This document shows positions 7,058-12,473 of a DNA stretch of 12,473 nucleotides, piece by piece. The position numbers were made by a program, and so were the translations under genes. A model generated the notes under the pieces. That model was not told the DNA's origin. It searched no databases and was given only the letters and a program-made list of their open reading frames with translations. Source of the stretch: Methylovulum sp. (GTDB lineage: Bacteria; Pseudomonadota; Gammaproteobacteria; Methylococcales; Methylomonadaceae); contig JACXTQ010000143.1 in the NCBI GenBank assembly GCA_016919605.1, forward strand, positions 1 through 12,473. The letters run 5' to 3'. The first letter of the stretch is position 1. Each line of letters begins with the position of its first letter.

Positions 7058-7828
7058 TTGATACATCCTACCGCCCTTATTGACAGTGATGCACATGTAG
7101 CAGAAGGTGTCAGCATCGGAGCCTACTCGGTCATCGGTGCAGGTGTAAAAATTGCCAGTGGCACTCAAATCGGCTCACATGTCGTCATCAAAGGCCCCAC
7201 ATCCATCGGCAGGGATAACCGTATCTATCAGTTTGCTTCGATAGGTGAAGATCCGCAAGACAAAAAATACGCCGCCGAAATCACCCGATTGGAAATCGGT
7301 GACCGCAACACTATCCGCGAATTTACCTCCATGCACCGAGGTACTAAGCAAGACCACAGCGTCACCCGCATCGGCAATGACAACTTGTTTATGGCCTACA
7401 CCCATGTCGCCCATGACTGCGTGATTGGCGATCATGTCATTATGGCTAATGGAGCTTCCTTGGCCGGGCATGTGCGCTTGAGTAGCCACGCCATTTTGGG
7501 CGGTTTTACACTGGTGCACCAATTTACGCAAATAGGCCAATACAGCTTTGCGGCTATGGGTAGCGCCATCACCCAGGACATCCCGCCTTTCATTATGGTC
7601 GGTGGCAAACCCACCCGCCCGCATGGCATCAATTCGGTAGGTATGGAGCGCAACGGTATTTCCGCCGATGATATTCGCCTAATCAGAAAAGCCTATAAGA
7701 TCATCTATAAGATGAACTTGCGCTTGGAAGATGCGATAGAGCAAATGGAAGACATGGCCGGTGACAGCAAACAGGTTTCCGATATGGTCAGCTTCTTGCG
7801 CAATGTCACCCGTGGCATTTTGCGTTAA
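7058..7828 (+). CDS. lpxA: UDP-N-acetylglucosamine acyltransferase LpxA
   Basis: It catalyses the first step of lipid A synthesis, moving an (R)-3-hydroxyacyl chain from ACP to the 3-OH of UDP-GlcNAc in the cytoplasm. It is 256 residues (E. coli 262). Left-handed beta-helix hexapeptide repeats fill about residues 1-185 and a helical tail ends in TRGILR. The catalytic His is His119 (THVAHDC), equivalent to E. coli His125, and IYQFASIGEDPQDKKY is a family signature. At the position of E. coli Gly173, the acyl-chain ruler, this protein has Met167. The start is a TTG: 7058 gives the usual MIHPTA opening, but TTG at 7052, overlapping the fabZ stop as TTGA, would add two residues and is equally possible. 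lpxB is not downstream; rnhB follows directly. Confidence 0.95.
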   Translation: MIHPTALIDSDAHVAEGVSIGAYSVIGAGVKIASGTQIGSHVVIKGPTSIGRDNRIYQFASIGEDPQDKKYAAEITRLEIGDRNTIREFTSMHRGTKQDHSVTRIGNDNLFMAYTHVAHDCVIGDHVIMANGASLAGHVRLSSHAILGGFTLVHQFTQIGQYSFAAMGSAITQDIPPFIMVGGKPTRPHGINSVGMERNGISADDIRLIRKAYKIIYKMNLRLEDAIEQMEDMAGDSKQVSDMVSFLRNVTRGILR

Positions 7829-8447
7829 GCTCTTGAATACCGATAAGCCAGATGATTGGCGGGTCGCCGGGGTTGATGAAGCGGGGCGGGGGCCATTGGC
7901 GGGCGTAGTGGTCGCCGCAGCGGTCATTTTACACCCTGATCGTCCGATAGCCGGGTTGGCGGACTCCAAAACCCTAAGTGCAACCAGACGTGACCAGCTG
8001 GCGATACTAATTAAGCAACGCGCCTTCAGTTGGGCCATAGCCTCCGCCAGTGTCGAAGAGATAGACCGCCTCAATATCCTACAAGCCACTTTGCTGGCTA
8101 TGCAACGGGCGGTCAATGGCTTGCCCCAGTCACCCGATGAAGTGTTGGTGGATGGCAACCGCTTGCCTAAGCTGGCTATGCCCGCCCAAGCCATTGTCAA
8201 GGGGGACAGTACGGTCGCTGCCATCAGTGCCGCCTCCATCCTCGCCAAAGTTGAACGTGACCGGCTGATGGACAGTTATCATGAGCGTTACCCCAATTAT
8301 GCTTTTCATCAGCACAAAGGTTACGGCACCGCCCAACACCTTGCTGAAATCGGGCAATTCGGCTTTCTCGACATTCACCGCAAAAGCTTTAACCCGCTGA
8401 AAACCTGGTTGTCAGAAAACGCCGTGGTCAGTCATCAAAGCGGCTGA
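7803..8447 (+). CDS. rnhB: Ribonuclease HII
   Basis: It cleaves the RNA strand of RNA-DNA hybrids and nicks at single ribonucleotides in DNA. The active site carries Asp25-Glu26 in VAGVDEAGRGPLAG, an Asp in LVDGNRLP and an Asp in the GDSTVAAISAASILAKVERD region, and the tail has HKGYGTAQH and HRKSFNP. Starting at ATG 7803 it has 214 residues and overlaps lpxA by 26 bp. A TTG at 7833, giving 204 residues (MNTDKPDDWRVAGVDEAG), aligns better with the 198-residue E. coli protein and would leave a 4-bp gap; I keep the ATG but am not sure. rnhB normally sits after lpxB, so its presence here marks the same locus with lpxB gone. Its last 20 bp overlap the end of srkA on the other strand. Confidence 0.93.
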   Translation: MSPVAFCVKLLNTDKPDDWRVAGVDEAGRGPLAGVVVAAAVILHPDRPIAGLADSKTLSATRRDQLAILIKQRAFSWAIASASVEEIDRLNILQATLLAMQRAVNGLPQSPDEVLVDGNRLPKLAMPAQAIVKGDSTVAAISAASILAKVERDRLMDSYHERYPNYAFHQHKGYGTAQHLAEIGQFGFLDIHRKSFNPLKTWLSENAVVSHQSG

Positions 8448-9429
8448 CTGCTAATGGTGGTTCCGCCATCAGCGTAAATTGCGCCTGTAATTCTGCAATC
8501 CGCTGTTGCCAATAGTGGGGGGAGGTAAACCAAGGGAATGCAGCCGGAAAAGCCGGGTCATCCCAACGCTTGGCAAGCCATGCCGAATAATGGATCAGGC
8601 GCAGGGTACGCAAGGCCTCAAGCAAATACAATTCACGGCTGTCAAAATCATAAAACATCCGATAGCCCGCTAATAAATGACGTAATTGCAAGCTCATCTC
8701 GGCCTTGTCCCCTGATAGCAACATCCATAAATCCTGAATAGCCGGCCCTGTCCGGCTATCGTCAAAATCGACAAAATGCGGGCCGCTATCTGTCCATAAA
8801 ATATTGCCCGGATAACAATCACCGTGTAAGCGTAGCTGTTGGCTATCGCCCGCCTGTTCAAAACAGGTTTGCACCGCGGTTAGGCATTGTGCGCTCATTT
8901 GGCTGTAAGCTTTGGCGAACTCGACCGGGATGCAACCGTTGTCTAGCAAAAAAGCCCGCGCCGTCGTGCCAAATTCTTTGATATTAAGCTGTTGCCGATG
9001 CTGGAAGGGCATTTTTGCTCCGATGGCATGGATTCTGCCCAGTAGCCGTCCCATCCATTTCAATTTTTCCTGTCCCGCCAATTCCGGCACCCGTCCGCCT
9101 TGTCTAGGGAATACCGCAAACCGGAAGCTATCAATATAATGTAAAGTGCTCCCATCCTCAAATGCAAGTGCTGGCACTACGGGCAATTCGGCTTCGTACA
9201 ATTCTTGCACAAACGCGTGTTCCTCCAAAATAGCGGCATCTGTCCAGCGTTCGGGTCGATAAAACTTTATCACCACTGCTGTTGCATCGGCCAAACCGAC
9301 TTGATAAACACGGTTTTCATAGCTGTTGAGGGCCAGCATACGGCCATCACAAACTAAACCGATGGCATCTAGGGCGTTAAGGATAATATCGGGGCTTAGG
9401 GTTGAAAAAGGGGCAAGGGAAACGGTCAT
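8428..9429 (-). CDS. srkA: Stress response serine/threonine kinase SrkA (YihE)
   Basis: A eukaryotic-like protein kinase with a choline-kinase-type fold (APH family), reported in E. coli to protect cells from envelope stress and from programmed death. It is 333 residues against 328. The opening LNSYENRVYQV and IKFYRPERWTDAAILEEH closely match E. coli YihE. The catalytic loop is LRLHGDCYPGNILW (199-212) with Asp204, and the metal-binding segment is FVDFDDSRTGPAIQDLWMLLSGDKAE, beginning at 219 (key residues DFDD, 221-224). In E. coli it is paired with dsbA; here it stands alone with its own promoter. It ends inside rnhB, 20 bp past the rnhB stop on the other strand. The ATG at 9427-9429 has only a weak AAAAGA upstream. 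Confidence 0.95.
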   Translation of the reverse strand: MTVSLAPFSTLSPDIILNALDAIGLVCDGRMLALNSYENRVYQVGLADATAVVIKFYRPERWTDAAILEEHAFVQELYEAELPVVPALAFEDGSTLHYIDSFRFAVFPRQGGRVPELAGQEKLKWMGRLLGRIHAIGAKMPFQHRQQLNIKEFGTTARAFLLDNGCIPVEFAKAYSQMSAQCLTAVQTCFEQAGDSQQLRLHGDCYPGNILWTDSGPHFVDFDDSRTGPAIQDLWMLLSGDKAEMSLQLRHLLAGYRMFYDFDSRELYLLEALRTLRLIHYSAWLAKRWDDPAFPAAFPWFTSPHYWQQRIAELQAQFTLMAEPPLAVSRFDD

Positions 9430-9450
9430 AAGGTCTTTTCAATAATAAGA

Positions 9451-9468
9451 GTGGTCTAAACAAACCAC
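9451..9468 (-). promoter_or_regulatory. Hairpin in the srkA leader
   Basis: Read on the minus strand, GTGGTTT and AGACCAC pair (seven pairs including one G-U) around a GTTT tetraloop. It sits near the 5' end of the predicted srkA mRNA. It is not followed by a T-tract, so a role in RNA stability or translation is more plausible than termination. Confidence 0.35.
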
Positions 9469-9480
9469 GGCAGTGCGCGA

Positions 9481-9508
9481 GTTATACCATGCTTAGGGCA
9501 GAACTCAA
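9481..9508 (-). promoter_or_regulatory. Promoter of srkA
   Basis: On the minus strand, TTGAGT (9508-9503, four of six) is followed after 16 bases by TATAAC (9486-9481), with a TG one base before the -10, making it an extended element. Transcription would start near 9474, about 45 nt before the srkA ATG. The leader carries a short hairpin at 9451-9468. Confidence 0.55.
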
Positions 9509-9878
9509 CCGCTTAAACGCGAAGGTTCGGTTGGTATTCTATAAAAATCTTAAAAAACAATTGGATGGTGGTGTTTTTATAAATTGATAGGTAGGTGATA
9601 GTGGTGGAGCCAGTGGCTTAGGCGGGGAAAATCATGGGTATAGGCCAGTAAATATAAATAATTCACTTTGCTAATGGTAAATATTACATAACCCTAATGA
9701 GGCAGTCCATTAAACTGGAATTCAATTGGGGCTAATAGGGGGAGGCGTACGGCTGCCAATATGGGCCGTTCTATTTGTGCCATTATTTGCTGGCGCGGCT
9801 ATCTTTGGGCAGATTGAGGTGTAAATATTTTCAAGTGCCTTACAACAGGGAAAGTAGTGGTCGAGCATTAACCGTTCC

Positions 9879-9912
9879 ATAAGTTCTGGCGCAAAAAATA
9901 AGTCCGCAAAAA
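9879..9912. repeat. Imperfect tandem repeat, 19 and 15 bp
   Basis: ATAAGTTCTGGCGCAAAAA (9879-9897) is followed at once by ATAAGTCCGCAAAAA (9898-9912), the same unit with a four-base deletion. It overlaps the terminator after rlpA and may be how its T-run and second arm arose. Confidence 0.5.
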
Positions 9913-9917
9913 CTTAT
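9893..9917 (-). terminator. Rho-independent terminator of the rodA-mltB-rlpA operon
   Basis: On the minus strand, ATAAGT and ACTTAT form a 6-bp stem around an 8-base loop, followed directly by a run of six T. It lies about 68 nt after the rlpA stop. The stem is AT-rich and so weak, but the position and T-run fit. Longer arms (CATAAGTT at 9878-9885 and AACTTATG at 9911-9918) can form a competing hairpin. Confidence 0.5.
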
Positions 9918-9984
9918 GAGGCGATTAATTAATGATGGTGTTTAGCTTTGGTAAGTAGGGGCTGGGGATGGCGATTTTAGTCTA

Positions 9985-10440
9985 TCAATTCATGGCGAGC
10001 GGGGTGATTTTTATGGCGGCCGTACCTGACTTATGGATGCCCAATTCTTTGGCTGCGGCATAGGACAAATCCATCACTCGGTTGCCGCTATAAGGGCCAC
10101 GGTCATTGATGCGCACAACAACGCTGCGTTGGTTCCTAAGGTTAGTGACTTCGACATAAGACAATAGTGGCAAAGAATTGTGCGCGGCAGTCATGGCATT
10201 CATGTCGTAGCGCTCACCACTGGCGGTGCGATGGCCGTGGAATTGGTTGCCGTACCAAGAGGCTACGCCTTCGTTGCCATTATTGTGAGAGCGATGGCTA
10301 TGATGATGGTGTTCGCCAGTATGATGGTGGACATGGTGGTGTCTGGCCCCGCTATGTTTGGCAGCTGCCGCTGTTGAGATGGGATTGCTAAAAAAACTGC
10401 ATACCACCAGAGAAAGCATTGCTGTTATGAGTTTGTTCAT
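9985..10440 (-). CDS. rlpA: RlpA-family septal ring protein with His-rich linker (short, no SPOR domain)
   Basis: A double-psi beta-barrel protein; family members such as P. aeruginosa RlpA are lytic transglycosylases acting on glycan strands stripped of peptides. It has 151 residues: a signal peptide to about residue 26 (cleavage after an AAAA run), a His-rich stretch at 34-52 with 12 His in 19 residues, and the RlpA domain at about 58-148. The domain shows ASWYG, FHGHRTASGERYDMNAMTAAH, INDRGPYSGNRVMDLS, with Asp113 the likely catalytic residue. It lacks the C-terminal SPOR domain and a convincing lipobox (Cys14 is preceded by Val), so it is probably soluble periplasmic, unlike E. coli RlpA. 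AGGGGA seven bases before the ATG fixes the start, which lies within the end of mltB, overlapping by 53 bp. Confidence 0.9.
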   Translation of the reverse strand: MNKLITAMLSLVVCSFFSNPISTAAAAKHSGARHHHVHHHTGEHHHHSHRSHNNGNEGVASWYGNQFHGHRTASGERYDMNAMTAAHNSLPLLSYVEVTNLRNQRSVVVRINDRGPYSGNRVMDLSYAAAKELGIHKSGTAAIKITPLAMN

Positions 10441-11446
10441 GGGTCTGTCCCCTTTTATTTAAGATAGATTCACTTAACTGGTACACGGCCATGGCATATA
10501 GGGCACTATGGTTATAGCGGGTCAGGCAATAAAAATTGTCTGTAACCGCCCAGAGTTCTTCGCCTTGTTCTTGTTTTAATTCAAGAATTTTTACTTTTTC
10601 AGTAAAAGCCAATGGTTGCGATATTTTTAAGTCGAGTGATTCTAACTCAGCAAGTCTTAAATCTGGCTTAAGGTTATCATTAAGGAGCGATTTATAGTGC
10701 GTACTGGTGGTGGTCGCGGGGGTGGCAACGGGTTGGCCTGTGTGCCAATGGAATTGGACAAAGTAGTTGGCGATACTGGCAATCACATCAGCGTTGCCAT
10801 GCCAGATATCGCGGGATTTATCGCTTTTAAAATCAACTGCATAGCGACGAAAACTGCTGGGCATAAATTGGGGTAGCCCCATTGCTCCAGCATAAGAGCC
10901 TAGCAGTATTGAGGGCTTGATATGTTCCTCACGGCAAAGCAATAAAAACTGTTCCAATTCGCTTAAGAAAAATTCGCTGCGCCGAGGATAAGCAAAGCCT
11001 AAGGTCGCCAGTGCGTCCAAGACTCGGTACTTGCCGGTATTTTGCCCATAAGTGGTTTCTACCCCTAAAATGGCCACGATAACTTGCGCCGGAACCCCAT
11101 AATGGTGCTCGACCTCCGCTAGGGTCGCCGCGTTGTCATCCCAAAATTTTATGCCAGCGGCAACTCTGTCATCAGTGATAAAAATTTGTCGATATTTATA
11201 CCACGGCAAGCCTTCAGCCGGTTTGGCCATTTTTGCCAGAATATCGTCCTTAATCTTGGCTTCTGCCAATACCGCCCGCAATTCGGTTTCGTTAAACTGG
11301 TGGACAGAAACCATTTTGGCGATAAAGATCTCCATTGGGTCGTTGGTTTTAGGGTGATGAGAGCAGCCACTTAGGCAGGCGGCTAATATCCAAGAGGAGA
11401 TACCCGCAAAGCGGCGGACAAACGGAAAGGTGACGTGTGTTTTCAT
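10388..11446 (-). CDS. mltB: Lytic murein transglycosylase B (lipoprotein)
   Basis: A lytic transglycosylase that cleaves the MurNAc-GlcNAc bond of peptidoglycan to 1,6-anhydro products, expected to be anchored in the outer membrane. It is 352 residues (E. coli 361). The lipoprotein signal has two possible lipoboxes, LAAC (Cys24) and LSGC (Cys28). The catalytic Glu is Glu130 in AILGVETTYGQ, followed by the family signature LDALATLGFAYPRR and GSYAGAMGLPQFMPSSFRRY at 183-202. The ATG at 11444-11446 shares one base with the rodA stop (TAATG), so translation is probably coupled; no separate ribosome site is seen. The frame is open further upstream inside rodA, but that part has no family sequence. 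The last 20 or so residues (from LNKRGQ) run past the E. coli C-terminus and are encoded in the overlap with rlpA. Confidence 0.94.
   Translation of the reverse strand: MKTHVTFPFVRRFAGISSWILAACLSGCSHHPKTNDPMEIFIAKMVSVHQFNETELRAVLAEAKIKDDILAKMAKPAEGLPWYKYRQIFITDDRVAAGIKFWDDNAATLAEVEHHYGVPAQVIVAILGVETTYGQNTGKYRVLDALATLGFAYPRRSEFFLSELEQFLLLCREEHIKPSILLGSYAGAMGLPQFMPSSFRRYAVDFKSDKSRDIWHGNADVIASIANYFVQFHWHTGQPVATPATTTSTHYKSLLNDNLKPDLRLAELESLDLKISQPLAFTEKVKILELKQEQGEELWAVTDNFYCLTRYNHSALYAMAVYQLSESILNKRGQTHEQTHNSNAFSGGMQFF
10448..10453 (-). promoter_or_regulatory. Strong Shine-Dalgarno of rlpA inside mltB
   Basis: AGGGGA on the minus strand lies seven bases before the rlpA ATG (10438-10440). It lies inside the last codons of mltB and shows that rlpA starts within mltB and is translated independently rather than only by coupling. 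Confidence 0.7.
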
Positions 11447-12473
11447 TAGCGTGATAAGCGTTTTTTGTGGGTGTGGATGGACATTAAGATACCAAAGCCT
11501 GCCAACAAGGTGACAATGGAGGTGCCGCCATAACTGATAAGTGGCAATGGCACACCCACCACGGGCAAAATGCCGATGACCATGCCTATATTGACAAAAA
11601 CATAGACAAAAAAAGTAAAGGCTAAGCTGCTTGCCAGCAAACGGCAATAAGTGTCATGCGCTTGGGAGGCAATATACAGGCAACGGGCGATAATCAACAG
11701 ATATAAAACCAACAGGCTGACACAGCCGAATAGCCCAAATTCCTCGGCAAACACGGCAAAAATAAAATCCGTGGAGCTTTCCGGCAGAAAGTCTAACTCT
11801 GATTGTGTGCTGCCCAGCCAGCCTTTGCCGTAAATGCCCCCAGAGCCGATGGCGATTTTCGATTGGATAATGTGATAGCCTCGCCCCAAGGGGTCGGCTT
11901 CGGGGTTTAAGAAGGTCAAGACCCGATCTCGTTGGTAGCCGTGCATAAAATGCCAAATAATCGGCGTGAGCGCCCCTAGGGTGGTGACCATGCCGATAAT
12001 AAAACGCCATGACAGGCCTGCAAAAAACAGCACCCCCGCGCCCGAACTGGCGACTAGTAACGCCGTGCCTAAATCCGGTTGTTTTGCTATCAGCAAAGTC
12101 GGCACCAAAATTAACAGCGTGGCGATTGCCAGTTGCTTGATTTTGGGAGGCAGGGCCTGTTCGGACAAATACCAAGCCACCATCATCGGTGTGGTTAGCT
12201 TAATCATTTCCGAAGGTTGGAAACGAAAAAAACCTAAATCTAGCCACCGTTGCGCCCCTTTACCGATTTGCCCCATCACCAGTACTGCCAGCAGCAAAAA
12301 CACGCCCATACCAAACAATAAGGCCGAATAACGTTTGAATTGATACGGATTGACATGCGCCAGTGCGGTCATTAGCACAAAGGCTAAACCGATACGCGCT
12401 GCTTGGCGGTACAAAATGCCTATGTCTTGTCCGCCCGCACTGTATAAGATGATAAAACTTAACAGGGCGGTGA
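11446..12473 (-). CDS. rodA: Peptidoglycan glycosyltransferase RodA/MrdB (partial, N-terminus off right edge)
   Basis: A SEDS-family membrane enzyme that polymerises glycan strands from lipid II with a class B PBP during cell elongation. About 342 codons are present and the frame stays open to the right edge (SFIILYSAGGQDIGILYRQA is readable at the edge), so perhaps 30-40 residues are missing. Most of the ten membrane helices are visible. Hallmarks are KQPDLGTALLVASSG, RDRVLTFLNPEADPLGRGYH, IQSKIAIGSGGIYGKGW, the catalytic Asp in FLPESSTDFIFAVFAEE (codon near 11767), and VGVPLPLISYGGTS followed by GFGILMSIHTHKK. An internal TTG at 12412-12414 would cut into the first helix region and is not the start. 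It leads the rodA-mltB-rlpA operon; mrdA (PBP2) would be expected upstream, outside the window. Confidence 0.95.
   Translation of the reverse strand, partial: TALLSFIILYSAGGQDIGILYRQAARIGLAFVLMTALAHVNPYQFKRYSALLFGMGVFLLLAVLVMGQIGKGAQRWLDLGFFRFQPSEMIKLTTPMMVAWYLSEQALPPKIKQLAIATLLILVPTLLIAKQPDLGTALLVASSGAGVLFFAGLSWRFIIGMVTTLGALTPIIWHFMHGYQRDRVLTFLNPEADPLGRGYHIIQSKIAIGSGGIYGKGWLGSTQSELDFLPESSTDFIFAVFAEEFGLFGCVSLLVLYLLIIARCLYIASQAHDTYCRLLASSLAFTFFVYVFVNIGMVIGILPVVGVPLPLISYGGTSIVTLLAGFGILMSIHTHKKRLSR

Larger units (their letters stand above)
9430..9984. other. 555-bp region without a convincing gene
   Basis: The space between srkA and rlpA is unusual in this dense window. The srkA promoter and leader occupy about the first 80 bp, and a terminator with a tandem repeat lies at 9878-9917. 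Between them the frames are broken. The longest candidate I see is a minus-strand frame of about 52 codons starting near 9879 (opening MERLMLDHYF), with no ribosome site, no recognisable family and no neighbour to support it. In E. coli dacA follows rlpA; no trace of it is readable here. Confidence 0.5.

Noticed and set aside
9724..9879. Minus-strand frame of about 52 codons (MERLMLDHYF) in the long gap
   Set aside because: No ribosome site, Pro/Asn-rich ending without structure, no recognised family, and it overlaps the terminator region; treated as chance.
11447..11647. Longer MltB beginning inside rodA
   Set aside because: The added 67 residues are the rodA sequence read in another frame; the ATG at 11446 gives a proper lipoprotein signal peptide and a TAATG junction.
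1..12473. Defence system, integrated element, CRISPR array or biosynthetic cluster
   Set aside because: Every gene is a recognisable housekeeping gene; there are no integrases, transposases, regularly spaced repeats or unfamiliar multi-gene sets.

Overview
The window looks like an ordinary chromosomal segment of a gammaproteobacterium. It carries Gram-negative envelope genes (bamA, skp, fabZ, lpxA, rodA, mltB, rlpA), a gammaproteobacterial-type EF-P lysylation set (epmA, efp, epmB) and an E. coli-like srkA. The mixture, together with a ba3-like haem-copper oxidase, would fit a free-living aerobe such as a Methylococcales methanotroph. That assignment is an impression from gene content and base composition, not something a marker in the window proves. 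I see no mobile element, tRNA, rRNA or CRISPR array.

Layout from left to right. (1) 1-585, minus strand: the start of a cytochrome oxidase operon, with a 47-residue one-helix small subunit followed by subunit II, which runs off the left edge. A sigma70-like promoter lies in the 320-bp AT-rich gap at 586-905. (2) 906-3565: epmB (minus) is divergent from efp-epmA (plus). Together they make the EF-P elongation factor and the two enzymes that attach beta-lysine to its Lys34. The 83-bp divergent spacer contains a palindrome with TATAAT on both strands. (3) 3644-8447, plus strand: bamA, skp, fabZ, lpxA and rnhB, covering outer-membrane protein assembly, periplasmic chaperoning, fatty acid and lipid A precursor synthesis, and an RNase HII. 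The widespread gammaproteobacterial order has lpxD between skp and fabZ and lpxB between lpxA and rnhB; both are absent here. (4) 8428-9429, minus: srkA, a stress-response kinase, overlapping the end of rnhB tail to tail. (5) 9430-9984: a 555-bp stretch with no convincing gene, holding the srkA promoter at one end and a terminator with an imperfect tandem repeat at the other. (6) 9985-12473, minus: rodA-mltB-rlpA, a cell-elongation and peptidoglycan-remodelling operon with overlapping genes. rodA runs off the right edge.

Most of the window is well-known housekeeping biology, and I do not see a new defence, mobile or biosynthetic system. The points worth a second look are the self-complementary divergent promoter between epmB and efp, a Met at the acyl-length ruler position of LpxA, the compacted bamA-lpxA cluster, a His-rich linker in a short non-lipoprotein RlpA, and the 53-bp mltB/rlpA overlap.
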